17,899 nucleotides of DNA from Candidatus Methanophagales archaeon (GTDB lineage: Archaea; Halobacteriota; Syntropharchaeia; Alkanophagales; Methanospirareceae), in contig DAOUUS010000007.1 in assembly GCA_030668065.1 (NCBI GenBank), forward strand, positions 1-17,899, written 5' to 3'. The translations under genes and the position numbers were made by a program. The notes beneath the pieces were generated by a model. It had not been told where the DNA came from and searched no databases. It saw only the letters and a list, made by a program, of their open reading frames with translations. Below, piece by piece: positions 1 to 7,991 of the stretch; the first letter of the stretch is position 1, and each line of letters opens with the position of its first letter.

Positions 1-427
1 CCCATGTCTTGATTATCGTATGTCGAAGTGAGATGTCCTCAACGGTCCCATATTCATCTCTGATCGTGAGCACATCCTCCATCCTGAAAGGACGGGAGAT
101 AGCAATGAAAATACCAGCAATGTGGTCAGAAAGAGTTTCTTGTGCCGCTAAACCTACCACGATTGCACCAAAACCTGCTCCTGCCAACAATGCCACCGTA
201 AAATCGCTAACTGCGGGTATCACGGATACAATAAGTATTATTCCACCAAAATAAACCATACCAACAACTAAGTGTCGGGTAAAGGCATAAGTCGTCTCAT
301 CTACATTCATTTTCTCGCTTACCGCACTAAAGTAGCCAAGCAGAAACCTATTTGTTACCGCTGCGACAACAAATGTCGCTATTGCAATGACTATTATGAC
401 GACAACATAATATATCTCTGTTTGCAT
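1..427 (-). CDS. MscS-family mechanosensitive channel, 5' part (left copy, runs off window)
   Basis: Reading the minus strand from an ATG at 427-425 gives 142 uninterrupted codons to the window edge, starting MQTEIYYVVVIIVIAIATFV. It is the paralogue of the complete gene at 12284-13099. A GGGAGG ribosome site lies just upstream, as in the right copy. The visible part holds an N-terminal membrane helix (about residues 5-25), a second helix (about 53-72) and the pore helix with the small-residue run LLAGAGFGAIVVGLAAQET. It stops in the beta-domain signature DISLRHTIIKTWA. The family gates ion and solute efflux when membrane tension rises. The pore-helix part is almost identical in DNA to the right copy, while the first helices differ more. 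Whether the 3' half is intact cannot be seen. Confidence 0.85.
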   Translation of the reverse strand, partial: MQTEIYYVVVIIVIAIATFVVAAVTNRFLLGYFSAVSEKMNVDETTYAFTRHLVVGMVYFGGIILIVSVIPAVSDFTVALLAGAGFGAIVVGLAAQETLSDHIAGIFIAISRPFRMEDVLTIRDEYGTVEDISLRHTIIKTW

Positions 428-516
428 CTTTTTCATTCCTCCCGGAATAGCGCCTTCAAAATTTCAAACGTGAACCATCTCTCCACGGCAATCGCATCTT
501 GAGACCCCACCCACAG

Positions 517-780
517 TCAGATATGTGCTTTACAATCAATACTTACACCCCCAAGGAAGGGCACGCACATTTTGCATACATGGGATATACACTGATATTT
601 TCTCTTACCAAAGCATCTATAACAACCTAGAGTAGATATGACCCCCGAGAAAGGCTAATGGAGAATCCACGCTTTTTAAACTGGTCTTTTGAAATAGTCA
701 ATTGGTTTCCTACACAAATAAAATCTTTGATTTTTCTTTTTGCGACTTCTATTTCCTCATCACTTAATACATTCAGCCAT
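517..780 (-). pseudogene. Decayed copy of the 87-residue hypothetical ORF
   Basis: This is the left-arm counterpart of 11723-11986, with the same start context two bases after the amidotransferase stop. Where the right copy reads ATTCGTGATGAG, this copy reads ATTAAGTGATGAG. The extra base makes a stop at codon 7. A later G-run has five Gs instead of six, and a TAG lies further on, so no long frame remains. The DNA is otherwise closely similar to the right copy. Either the gene has died here or neither copy is a true gene. Confidence 0.6.
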
Positions 781-782
781 TT

Positions 783-2360
783 TTAAATGCTCTTTGTTAT
801 CTCATGCATATATGCCCACATCTCCGGTGTTCCATAATCATCATCCAGGTATCGGTAGTTCGAGCCCTTATCTGCAAGCACAACCTCTTTAACCGTTTTC
901 CCCTCAAAGTAGTCCTCAGCAACCTTTTTTACCAGACCATGCACACCCGACCCTGACTGCGCCATGTCCTTCTCTCGATATGCGGTATAGTACGGCACAC
1001 CAATCCTCGCTGCAACTCTTCGGTGAACCCATTTCCTGGTCGGATCCTCGCCATCTTTTATCTTAAGTCTCGGCGAAATTCTCATTGCACACTGTACAAC
1101 ATTTCTATCTAAGTAAGGAACCCGTAACTCAACGGAATTTGCCATTGTAACTTTATCTTCCCTTTCAAGCGTATCGTCATATAATAAGTCAATGTCTTCC
1201 CATAACTTGTCGTGAAGTTTCAGGAATCCCTCCTCTCTTACAACATCCTTATACCACCAATAACCTGCAAATAACTCATCCGCACCCTGTCCCGTGAACA
1301 TCACTTTTATTCCGTCTTCTGATCCCGCTTTCGCAGCAAGATACATTGGTACCGCGACTTCTACCTGAAGCAGACCGTTTAGCTCGATGGTTTCGATGAT
1401 CTCTGGTAGTACAGCCTCCACTGTTCGCTCATCTATATAAATCACGCTTAAATCAAATCCCAAATCTTTGGCTACCTTCTCCGCGTTCTTTATATCTTCT
1501 GAGCCTTTTTTGCCAACGCAATAACATTTAAGATTCCATCCGAAATCTGATATAATCTTTGCTATCAATACGGAATCCACACCACCTGAGAAAATCATCC
1601 CGACCTTATCCACGCTCAATCCTCTCAACATACTCTCCACCGTGTCTGTTAATGCACCGTCATACAAAGTCACGGCTTCATCAGAATCCATAATATCAAT
1701 CTGCGGGCGCTCGATTATCACACCTTGATGCATGGAGATCCCATCTTTATTTACCCTCAATATCTTTCCGGGTGGTATTCTCTTGATTGCTCCTTCGACA
1801 TCATAAAGACCCTTCTTCTCAGAACAAAAATAGACACTCCCTTCCCCTTCTACATAATATATCGGTTTTATACCGACAGGGTCCCTTGCAATTACGACCT
1901 CCTCGCTATCTGTAACCGCGAAAGCATACATGCCGTTTAACATCTTAACGACAGACTGCACGGTTCTCAACAGATTGCCATCGTAGATTTCCTCTATTAT
2001 ATGCAATAGAATCTCGCTATCATTATCCTCATCTTCTATTGTATGGTCTTTACTCAGTAACCCCCTTAATTCCTGGTAGTTGTATATCTCGCCATTGTGT
2101 ACCAGCGATAAAGAGCCATCACAAGACCGGAATGGTTGTATCGCATCATCGCCTCCAACGATACTCAATCTGGAATGCCCAAAACATACTCTCGCCTTTT
2201 CGCTGCTTTCCAAAAATCTTATCTCATCACTTCTCAAAATCTTACCATCGGCATACAAGCCATGCGCATCAGGACCTCTATGCTCTGTCTTCTGGAGCAT
2301 ATCGGTAACCTTACGTGTCGGTACCTCTTCCTTAGCAAAAAATCCACAGATCGAACACAT
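783..2360 (-). CDS. Asparagine-synthetase-like glutamine amidotransferase (left copy, complete active sites)
   Basis: 525 residues in the AsnB class: an N-terminal Ntn glutaminase domain (about 1-200) and a C-terminal AMP-forming synthetase domain (about 230-525). Glutamine is hydrolysed to ammonia, which is channelled to an adenylated carboxylate such as aspartate. Visible glutaminase residues are Cys2 (MCSICGFF), HRGPD, Arg64 in HSRLSIV, Asn89 in HNGEIYN and Asp114/Glu116 in DNDSEILLH. These match the glutamine-binding Arg, Asn and Asp of E. coli AsnB. The ATP-binding PP-loop SGGVDS is at 258-263, followed by TGQGADELFAGY. It diverges from an Lrp copy through a shared intergenic region. The paralogue at 10140-11720 differs at about 60 positions by hand alignment. 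The substrate need not be aspartate; amidation of another carboxylate is possible. Confidence 0.9.
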   Translation of the reverse strand: MCSICGFFAKEEVPTRKVTDMLQKTEHRGPDAHGLYADGKILRSDEIRFLESSEKARVCFGHSRLSIVGGDDAIQPFRSCDGSLSLVHNGEIYNYQELRGLLSKDHTIEDEDNDSEILLHIIEEIYDGNLLRTVQSVVKMLNGMYAFAVTDSEEVVIARDPVGIKPIYYVEGEGSVYFCSEKKGLYDVEGAIKRIPPGKILRVNKDGISMHQGVIIERPQIDIMDSDEAVTLYDGALTDTVESMLRGLSVDKVGMIFSGGVDSVLIAKIISDFGWNLKCYCVGKKGSEDIKNAEKVAKDLGFDLSVIYIDERTVEAVLPEIIETIELNGLLQVEVAVPMYLAAKAGSEDGIKVMFTGQGADELFAGYWWYKDVVREEGFLKLHDKLWEDIDLLYDDTLEREDKVTMANSVELRVPYLDRNVVQCAMRISPRLKIKDGEDPTRKWVHRRVAARIGVPYYTAYREKDMAQSGSGVHGLVKKVAEDYFEGKTVKEVVLADKGSNYRYLDDDYGTPEMWAYMHEITKSI

Positions 2361-2474
2361 GGCTATATATTACTTATACAGCCTTAAATATGTTATTAGA
2401 GGATAAATAAGATAATAACCGGATTTTCTGAAGATTCGGAAGCTTTAAATAATTAGGTCTATTATCTATAAGTA
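2361..2474. promoter_or_regulatory. Divergent promoter/operator between left amidotransferase and lrp copy
   Basis: Read toward the amidotransferase, this contains CCGAATCTTCAG, AAAATCCGG, TTATCTTATTTATCCTCT and a TTAAG box about 30 bp before the ATG. Read toward Lrp, a TTTAAAT box at 2444-2450 lies about 30 bp before ATG 2475. Both start codons lack a Shine-Dalgarno, consistent with leaderless mRNAs. The same block recurs near 7901-7971 and 10061-10120. Control by the adjacent Lrp protein is inference from position and from the common autoregulation of this family. Confidence 0.6.
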
Positions 2475-2918
2475 ATGGTGAGCAAAGTAGATAATAAGAT
2501 ACTCGAGATACTTCAGCAGGATGTGAGGATGCCGATATCTAAGATCGCAAAAGAAGTCGGTCTGAGTGAAAATGGCGTGCGGTATAGACTTGAGAAGCTG
2601 GAGAAGGATGGCTATATTAAGAGTTACACAATATTGCTAAATCCCAAGAGATTTGGTAAGAATCTGCTTGCGATATTTAATCTGGAAGTGGAACCAAAGG
2701 CGATGAGGGCCATATTACCTAAATTGGCTGGACTGGAGGAGTTTATCACGATATATCCGACCACGGGATAGTTCTCTGTTATCGCAATCGGCCTATTTGA
2801 TAACGAAGATAGTCTGACCATGTTTACAAATAATAAACTCTTGTTTGAGTTTCCAATCCAAAATTATACCGTTGAGGTAGTAATGAAGAAGATTAAAGAT
2901 ACTGATTATGAGATATAG
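2475..2918 (+). pseudogene. Lrp/AsnC-family regulator interrupted by a single in-frame TAG
   Basis: This frame encodes 147 residues apart from one TAG at 2769-2771. The intact paralogue at 7428-7871 has CAG (Gln99) there. Before the stop lies the helix-turn-helix domain (about residues 1-50, with KIAKEVGLSENGVRYRLEKL). After it the frame continues without shift to TAG at 2916-2918 and matches the paralogue's ligand-binding RAM domain. Only about a dozen other residues differ. A stop-terminated product would be a 98-residue DNA-binding domain lacking most of the RAM domain. TAG is also the terminal stop of this frame, hemC, nitrilase 1, the intact lrp and parA, so pyrrolysine decoding is unlikely. 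A short T-run (2925-2930) follows before convergent hemC. Confidence 0.8.
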
Positions 2919-2967
2919 ACTATCTTTTTTGTTGTTCGCAGAAAAGGGGTGCGTCTGAGGATATTAT

Positions 2968-3843
2968 CTATCCACGCTTTATTGGTAAGCCGTTAGCCCA
3001 CTCGCGTGCTTCATCCAGACAACGCTCTTTACTAATAACTCGCTTCTCAAGTATGTGCTCTTTACGAGAGGCACCGAAATAAATAGACACTCCAACCGAT
3101 GCAGTATCGCAAGACGCATGCACGCCCACTGGGAGAGCGCAGCCGCCCCCTGTTACCTTTAACACTTCGTTCTCCACATTAGCCTCTATTCTCGTTTCCG
3201 CATCGTCTATCTGGCTTATAACCGCATTCGTCCCTGAATCTTTCCGCGTGACCACCGCAATTATACCCTGGTTGGGCGCAGGCACGAACGGGTCGCAATC
3301 AAGCCGCTCATAATCCACCTCAAGGTTCAACCGTTCAAGTCCCGCTTCTGCAAGCAGTATACCATCATAATCGCCGCTTCTTAACTTTCTAATCCGCGTG
3401 TTCACATTACCTCGTATGTCCTTTATCTTTACGGTTACTCCTTTCGCATCCATGAACTGCAGAAATTGAAACTTTCGCCTCACACTTGACGTCCCAATCA
3501 CCGCACCATCCGGCATATCGTCCAGCTTATGGTTCGCGACCAGCACATCAAAAGGCGAATCACGGGGCAATACCGCGGAAGTCGCCAACCCCTCATCCCT
3601 TTCCAGCGGTATATCTTTCATTGAATGCACAGCAAGGTCTATTTCTCCGTTCAAAAGTAACATATCCAGCGTTTTAACAAAAACACCCTTCTCCGGCATT
3701 TCATACAAGCCCCTGTCTGTCATGACATCGCCTAAACTCCGTACTGTCTTTATCGTGGGTTCATATCCCAACGCTTTTAACTGCACACGTACTTTCTCGG
3801 CTTGCAATACTGCTAGTTCACTACCGCGTGTTCCTATTATCAT
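2968..3843 (-). CDS. hemC: Hydroxymethylbilane synthase (porphobilinogen deaminase)
   Basis: The enzyme joins four porphobilinogen units into hydroxymethylbilane, the linear precursor of uroporphyrinogen III and hence of sirohaem, haem, cobamides and F430. From ATG 3843 it has 291 residues and opens MIIGTRGSELAVLQ, the canonical family N-terminus. Catalytic Asp77 is in VHSMKDIP (E. coli Asp84), and the dipyrromethane cofactor attaches to Cys235 in TGGGCALPVG (E. coli Cys242). GTSSVRR and DIRGNVNTR are also present. A TTG at 3873 would add ten residues, but the likely TATA box (AATATAAG, about 3890-3883) puts transcription start downstream of it, so ATG is preferred. It stands alone among non-tetrapyrrole genes, divergent from the mannosidase and convergent with the broken Lrp. 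Confidence 0.95.
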   Translation of the reverse strand: MIIGTRGSELAVLQAEKVRVQLKALGYEPTIKTVRSLGDVMTDRGLYEMPEKGVFVKTLDMLLLNGEIDLAVHSMKDIPLERDEGLATSAVLPRDSPFDVLVANHKLDDMPDGAVIGTSSVRRKFQFLQFMDAKGVTVKIKDIRGNVNTRIRKLRSGDYDGILLAEAGLERLNLEVDYERLDCDPFVPAPNQGIIAVVTRKDSGTNAVISQIDDAETRIEANVENEVLKVTGGGCALPVGVHASCDTASVGVSIYFGASRKEHILEKRVISKERCLDEAREWANGLPIKRG

Positions 3844-4020
3844 TTTGTCCCGTTTACCATCACTACTATACAACTTGCGCTTCTTATATTACTGTTTTAA
3901 AACCACTCTTGCAACATAGCAATGACTAACATAACCTCAATTATATATACTCTTTGCGTCATTTATTTATAGAACATAGATATATTTAACAATTGAGTTT
4001 TATTAACTTAACGGGGAATT
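3844..4020. promoter_or_regulatory. Divergent hemC / mannosidase promoter region
   Basis: A 177-bp AT-rich spacer. Toward hemC there is an AATATAAG box at about 3890-3883. Toward the mannosidase there is a TATATTTAAC box at 3981-3990, about 31-40 bp before ATG 4021. These are typical archaeal TATA positions. No copy of the Lrp-linked element was seen here. Confidence 0.5.
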
Positions 4021-6663
4021 ATGACCGCAAAGAAGAGAAGAGAGAAGGATACGATTTATCTTGTGCCACATACGCATTACGATGCCATCTGGGCCTTCAC
4101 GAAGGAGGATTATTTCCACATCAATATGGTGCTCATTCTGAAGGAAGTGGTGGAGCTTATAGAAAAAACAAATTACAAGTTTATGATAGAGCAGACCTTT
4201 CTGCTGGCGGAGTTGGAGAAGAGGTATCCGGAAGTATTCGCAAAGATTGCGAAGTACATAAGGGAAGGCAAGATAGAGATTGCCGATGGCGAATATCTGA
4301 TGGCAGATACGATGCTGCCAGAAGGAGAAACACTGATACGGGAGGTTCTGGAAGGTAAGAGATACGTGAAGGAGAAGTTTGGGGTTGACGTTCCCGTAAT
4401 GTGGCAGGCAGACAGCTTTGGATTGAATGCCCAGCTACCACAGATGTATAAAAAATTAGGATACAAATATGTTGCCTTTAGAAGGGGGGTGCCAAAGAGA
4501 AAACCTTCGGAGTTCCTATGGGAGGGTTTGGATGGAACGCGGATTTTAGCGCACTGGATGCCTTTCGGATACAGAGCAGGGTTGGACTTGACAAAGCTGG
4601 ACGAAAGCTATGATAAACTAAAAGACCTGGCGGCTACCACTCAAATCTTGATGCCTTCCGGAAGTGGCGTTACGGCACCACAGCCGGAAACATCTATGGC
4701 TGTAACGGCATGGAACGAGAAGAAAGACGTGGAGATGAAGATCGCAACGCCCGTAGAATTCTTTGAAGCGCTGGACAAGGAAATAAAAGAGAATAACATC
4801 AAGCTGGAGGTCCGGAAGGGAGAGATGTATTCAGGTAAGTATTCAGAGGTTTTTCCAAGTTGTTGCTCGAGCAGGATGTGGATAAAACAGGAACTTAGCG
4901 AGTACGAGGGTTGGTTAGCGTATTGTGAGCGGTGGAGTACAATAGCTTACCTGTTGAATAATCCCTATCCATCAGAAGAGACGATAAATTGCTGGCGTAA
5001 AATTTTGTATCTTGCATTTCATGATGTGGCCCCGGGAACGGGTATGGATGAGGGTTACGAAGAAGTGCGACATTTCCGCGGCTTTTTCAATACAGAGATG
5101 ACCAACCGCTGCAATCGCGTACATACTCAAGTAGTAGAGGCGCAATCAGAGACCGGGTTTGAATCAGACGAGACCCATATACAGTTGTTGAAGATGCGAG
5201 GATATGGGGATCTGATAGCATTTAACTCGCTGTCGTGGGAAGTGACGAACTGGATAGAGATGGATTTGAACTTTGATCGTGGTAAAATAGTAACGATTAG
5301 CGGATTACAGAGCGGGGACGAGGAGATAGATGTGGAAGTATTAAAATTTGCGAGGTATGATGATGACTCGTTGAGGTATGCGAGAATAGGTTTTGTTCCC
5401 ACGGTTCCTGCAGTGGGATATAAGGTCTATAAGATCCTTGAGCGTGAGCCTAAACGGCACCCCTATGACCCGAATTTTATCATGGAACGGGGAAATACTA
5501 TAGAAAACAGATTCTTTGGTGTAGATGTTGACCCCTCCACGGGGTTGATTGACGTGTCTCTGGACGGAAGGGGGGAAACGCGGGAGAGGATTTGTAGTGC
5601 AAATGAGCTTGTACTGGAGGAAGAAACCGGCGATCTTTACTACCACCGTGCAACATTAGGTACCCCTTTGAAGACAGAAAAAGGGGAAGGTGTGAAGTAC
5701 GGCTCATTCCGGGTGGAGAATTTTGGTATAGCAAAAAGTCCTTTGAGGCGTGTTATCAATGTTGAGACCGATTATTTTTCACTGCGCTGGCCGTATAGAT
5801 TGACGGAGAAGATGGAGCCACTTATATGGCGGCACAAATTCCTGGAGTGCATAAAGAAGATAATAGTTTACCGGGACATTCCGAGGATAGATTTCGTCAC
5901 GATCATAGTGGACAGGCATCCGAGGGCTCGGATCAGGGTTAGGTTCTCCACGGACATGAAATCTTCGACTTATGCCTGTGGAACTCAATTTGGCGTTGTT
6001 TCTCGACCGACAGACCAGTGGCACTATAAGCCAAAAGGGGGGTGGGTGGAGGACCCTTGCGGGACATTCCCCTCGCTGAAATGGTTTGATTATTCTGATG
6101 GTAGGAAGGGCTTAACCGTGATTCACCGTGGGACACCGGAGAACGAGGTAAGAGATGGTGACATCTATTTAACACTGCTCAGAAGCGTTTTAATGCTGTC
6201 ATCAGATGGTAGAATGGGTCCGGCAATTCCGGTTCCGAATGCGCAGGAGCTGAGAAGATACGTATTTAGATATTCCATTTATCCGCACAAAGGAGATTGG
6301 TGGGCTGCTTCATCCTACAAACAGGCCTATGAGTTCAACTGTCGTTTGGATGCTATGCAGTTGCGGGAGGAAACGAAACTTCCTCTGAAACAGTCGTTTT
6401 TGGAGATAGAACCAGAAAACGTCCTTATGTCCGCGCTGAAAAAAGCGGAGGATGGAGCTGAAGTAATTCTAAGATTTTACGAAACGAAGGGCGAAGAGAC
6501 GGATGCTAAAATAACATTGTTCCGAGAGCCAAAAGAGGTCAGGGTGGTGAATATGCTGGAAGAAGAGGATGAGGAAGTGAAAAAAGAGTTGAAGTGCGAG
6601 GGCAAGAAGATAGAGTTGACGTTGAACCCCTTTGAGATAGTTACTTTGAGGATGAAAATGTAA
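4021..6663 (+). CDS. Glycoside hydrolase family 38 alpha-mannosidase-like enzyme
   Basis: 880 residues. The GH38 catalytic domain lies at about 10-270. Zinc ligands His19 and Asp21 are in HTHYDAIW, matching the H-x-D of Golgi mannosidase II. The zinc-bound catalytic nucleophile is Asp131 in WQADSFGLNAQLPQM, and the fourth ligand is His334 in YLAFHDVAPGTG, in the following helical region. The remaining ~500 residues are beta-rich, as in the family. There is no signal peptide or membrane segment, so the protein is cytoplasmic. The length resembles bacterial mannosylglycerate hydrolase MngB (877 residues in E. coli), but substrates in GH38 range from free mannosides to glycan trimming and cannot be set from sequence. 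Nitrilase 1 starts 25 bp downstream on the same strand, probably in the same transcript. Confidence 0.9.
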   Translation: MTAKKRREKDTIYLVPHTHYDAIWAFTKEDYFHINMVLILKEVVELIEKTNYKFMIEQTFLLAELEKRYPEVFAKIAKYIREGKIEIADGEYLMADTMLPEGETLIREVLEGKRYVKEKFGVDVPVMWQADSFGLNAQLPQMYKKLGYKYVAFRRGVPKRKPSEFLWEGLDGTRILAHWMPFGYRAGLDLTKLDESYDKLKDLAATTQILMPSGSGVTAPQPETSMAVTAWNEKKDVEMKIATPVEFFEALDKEIKENNIKLEVRKGEMYSGKYSEVFPSCCSSRMWIKQELSEYEGWLAYCERWSTIAYLLNNPYPSEETINCWRKILYLAFHDVAPGTGMDEGYEEVRHFRGFFNTEMTNRCNRVHTQVVEAQSETGFESDETHIQLLKMRGYGDLIAFNSLSWEVTNWIEMDLNFDRGKIVTISGLQSGDEEIDVEVLKFARYDDDSLRYARIGFVPTVPAVGYKVYKILEREPKRHPYDPNFIMERGNTIENRFFGVDVDPSTGLIDVSLDGRGETRERICSANELVLEEETGDLYYHRATLGTPLKTEKGEGVKYGSFRVENFGIAKSPLRRVINVETDYFSLRWPYRLTEKMEPLIWRHKFLECIKKIIVYRDIPRIDFVTIIVDRHPRARIRVRFSTDMKSSTYACGTQFGVVSRPTDQWHYKPKGGWVEDPCGTFPSLKWFDYSDGRKGLTVIHRGTPENEVRDGDIYLTLLRSVLMLSSDGRMGPAIPVPNAQELRRYVFRYSIYPHKGDWWAASSYKQAYEFNCRLDAMQLREETKLPLKQSFLEIEPENVLMSALKKAEDGAEVILRFYETKGEETDAKITLFREPKEVRVVNMLEEEDEEVKKELKCEGKKIELTLNPFEIVTLRMKM

Positions 6664-6673
6664 AAATTACGTG

Positions 6674-6679
6674 AAGGAG
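6674..6679 (+). promoter_or_regulatory. Ribosome-binding site deciding the nitrilase 1 start
   Basis: AAGGAG lies nine bases before ATG 6689. An in-frame GTG at 6671 would place this site inside the coding region, so the ATG is preferred. Confidence 0.7.
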
Positions 6680-6688
6680 ATTGAAACC

Positions 6689-7420
6689 ATGAAAGCTGCG
6701 GTTGCACAAGTCAAGCTTTATTATGAGATAGATGCCAATTTGATAACCATATCTAAATATATCTCATTGGCATCGAAAGAGGATATAGACATTCTGTGCT
6801 TTCCTGAATGCAATATCACGGGCTATGCGCGCGATTTTACTATTGTTGATCAAGACGAAATAAAGGAAACGTTGAATATTATTCAAAAGCAGGTAACAAA
6901 CAATTGTGTGAACGTTATTGTGGGAGCACCTTATTTTGAACGCAGGAAACGTTTTAATAGTGCAATAGTCCTGTTAACGAATGGGAAGAGACATATTTAT
7001 CACAAGATTAATCTCACTTCTTCTGATGAGGCATATTTTAAAAAAGGTAAGGAACCTTTAATCTTTAGGGTGGATGATGCTAAGTTTGGCGTTTTGATAT
7101 GTCGGGACCAGAACGACTCGATGCTCGCTCATGAGTATAAAATATTAGGGGCGGAAGCCATCTTTATCTTATCGGCACATTTTTATGAGCCACTCGAAGC
7201 GATACGGAAACTAAACAAAAATAGAGCTTTGCCAATTGCACGAGCTGTTGAAAATCAGTTATGGGTACTTAAAGCCAATGCCGTTGGCTCGACTAATGAG
7301 AAAAATAGTTTGGGTGGTAGCTTGATTGTAGATCCAGAAGGTTTTGTCGTCCGCGAGGGTAACAATATAAATGAGATGATTTTGAGTTATGAAATATCAA
7401 AAGGGGACGAACAAGAATAG
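6689..7420 (+). CDS. Carbon-nitrogen hydrolase (nitrilase superfamily), complete catalytic triad
   Basis: 243 residues from ATG 6689. The Glu-Lys-Cys triad of the superfamily is present: Glu40 in LCFPECNITGY, Lys106 in IYHKINL and Cys138 in GVLICRDQND. Members hydrolyse amides (omega-amidase, N-carbamoyl-amine hydrolase, amidase) and some act as the glutaminase part of amide-forming enzymes. The residues after the cysteine (RDQND rather than the common YD-x-RFPE) are atypical, so the substrate is unknown. It follows the mannosidase by 25 bp and converges on the intact lrp, with 7 bp between stop codons. Confidence 0.85.
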   Translation: MKAAVAQVKLYYEIDANLITISKYISLASKEDIDILCFPECNITGYARDFTIVDQDEIKETLNIIQKQVTNNCVNVIVGAPYFERRKRFNSAIVLLTNGKRHIYHKINLTSSDEAYFKKGKEPLIFRVDDAKFGVLICRDQNDSMLAHEYKILGAEAIFILSAHFYEPLEAIRKLNKNRALPIARAVENQLWVLKANAVGSTNEKNSLGGSLIVDPEGFVVREGNNINEMILSYEISKGDEQE

Positions 7421-7427
7421 TACAATT

Positions 7428-7871
7428 TTATATCTCATAATCAGTATCTTTAATCTTCTTTATTACTACCTCAACGGTATAATTTTGGATTGGGAACTCA
7501 AACAGAAGTTTATTATTTATAAACCGGGTCAGGCTATCTTCGTTATCAAATAGACCGATGGCATTAACAGAGAACTGTCCCGTGGTCTGATATATCTTGA
7601 TAAACTCGTCCAGTCCAGCCAATTTAGGTAATATGGTCCTCATCGCCTTTGGTTCTACCTCCAGATTAAATATCACAAGCAGATTCTTACCAAATTTCTT
7701 GGGATTTAGCAATATCGTGTAACTCTTAATATAGCCATCCTTCTCCAGCTTCTCAAGCCGGTATCGCACGCCATTTTCACTCAGACCGACCTCTTTTGCG
7801 ATCTTAGATACGGGAGTCCTTACGTCCTGTTGAAGTATCTCAAGTATCTTATTATCTACTTTGCTCACCAT
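7428..7871 (-). CDS. Lrp/AsnC-family transcriptional regulator (intact copy)
   Basis: 147 residues from ATG 7871. An ATG at 7898 is in frame but lies only a few bases from the TTTAAAT box (7907-7901), upstream of the expected transcription start. Alignment to the broken paralogue also begins at MVSKVDNK. The N-terminal winged helix-turn-helix (about 1-55) includes KIAKEVGLSENGVRYRLEKL. The C-terminal RAM domain (about 65-145), which in this family binds amino acids and forms oligomers, is complete, with Gln99 where the other copy has TAG. It diverges from the methyltransferase across a region shared with both amidotransferase promoters. Regulation of those genes, perhaps by the amide product or a related amino acid, is inference from arrangement. 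Confidence 0.93.
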   Translation of the reverse strand: MVSKVDNKILEILQQDVRTPVSKIAKEVGLSENGVRYRLEKLEKDGYIKSYTILLNPKKFGKNLLVIFNLEVEPKAMRTILPKLAGLDEFIKIYQTTGQFSVNAIGLFDNEDSLTRFINNKLLFEFPIQNYTVEVVIKKIKDTDYEI

Positions 7872-7991
7872 TATTTGTATATAATATAATAGGGTCATGT
7901 ATTTAAAGCTTCAGAATCTTCAGAAATATCCGTTAATATCTTATTTATCCTCAAATAGCATATTTAAAGCGAAAGGTCTTTAATAACTATA
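7872..7991. promoter_or_regulatory. Divergent lrp / methyltransferase promoter with shared element
   Basis: Contains a doubled CTTCAGAATCTTCAGAAA, then TTAATATCTTATTTATCCTC and a TATTTAAAGC box at 7961-7970, about 30 bp before ATG 7992. The opposite-strand TTTAAAT box (7907-7901) serves lrp. The 7901-7971 block closely resembles 10061-10120 and the reverse complement of 2380-2449. Short TTCnGAA palindromes in it are candidate operator half-sites. Confidence 0.6.
7901..7971 (+). repeat. First direct copy of the shared regulatory element (flanks methyltransferase-HAD)
   Basis: Matches 10061-10120 with scattered differences (for example ATATCCGTTAATATC against AATCCGGTTATTATC). Together the two copies bracket the methyltransferase-HAD pair as direct repeats about 2.15 kb apart. 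Confidence 0.75.

Larger units (their letters stand above)
1..2449 (-). repeat. Left arm of a large inverted repeat (amidotransferase / small ORF / MscS)
   Basis: Position 1 pairs with 12710 and the block ending near 2439-2449 pairs with about 10061. The similarity is continuous through the amidotransferase, its upstream regulatory element, a small ORF and the start of mscS, and it probably continues beyond the left edge. The arm is about 200 bp shorter than its partner because of one indel near 460-465. I saw no transposase or terminal repeats, so this looks like a segmental duplication rather than a mobile element. Confidence 0.9.

Noticed and set aside
9..254. 81-codon plus-strand open frame at the left edge
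   Set aside because: It is antisense to the mscS copy read on the minus strand; the same shadow frame exists opposite 12457-13014.
2769..2771. TAG as a pyrrolysine codon
   Set aside because: The paralogue has CAG here, and TAG ends hemC, both lrp frames, nitrilase 1 and parA. No pyl genes are in view. Kept only as a minor alternative.
2919..2967. Distinct bidirectional terminator between lrp copy and hemC
   Set aside because: There is a T6 run at 2925-2930 but no convincing stem or opposite-strand T-run; too weak to list as a feature.
3844..3873. TTG start for hemC ten codons upstream
   Set aside because: It lies upstream of the transcription start implied by the TATA-like box, and the family N-terminus begins at the downstream ATG.
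6671..6688. GTG start for nitrilase 1
   Set aside because: The AAGGAG ribosome site would lie inside the coding region; ATG 6689 has correct spacing and gives the usual family N-terminus.
7872..7898. ATG 7898 as start of the intact lrp
   Set aside because: It is only a few bases from the TATA box, and the extra nine residues have no counterpart in the paralogue.
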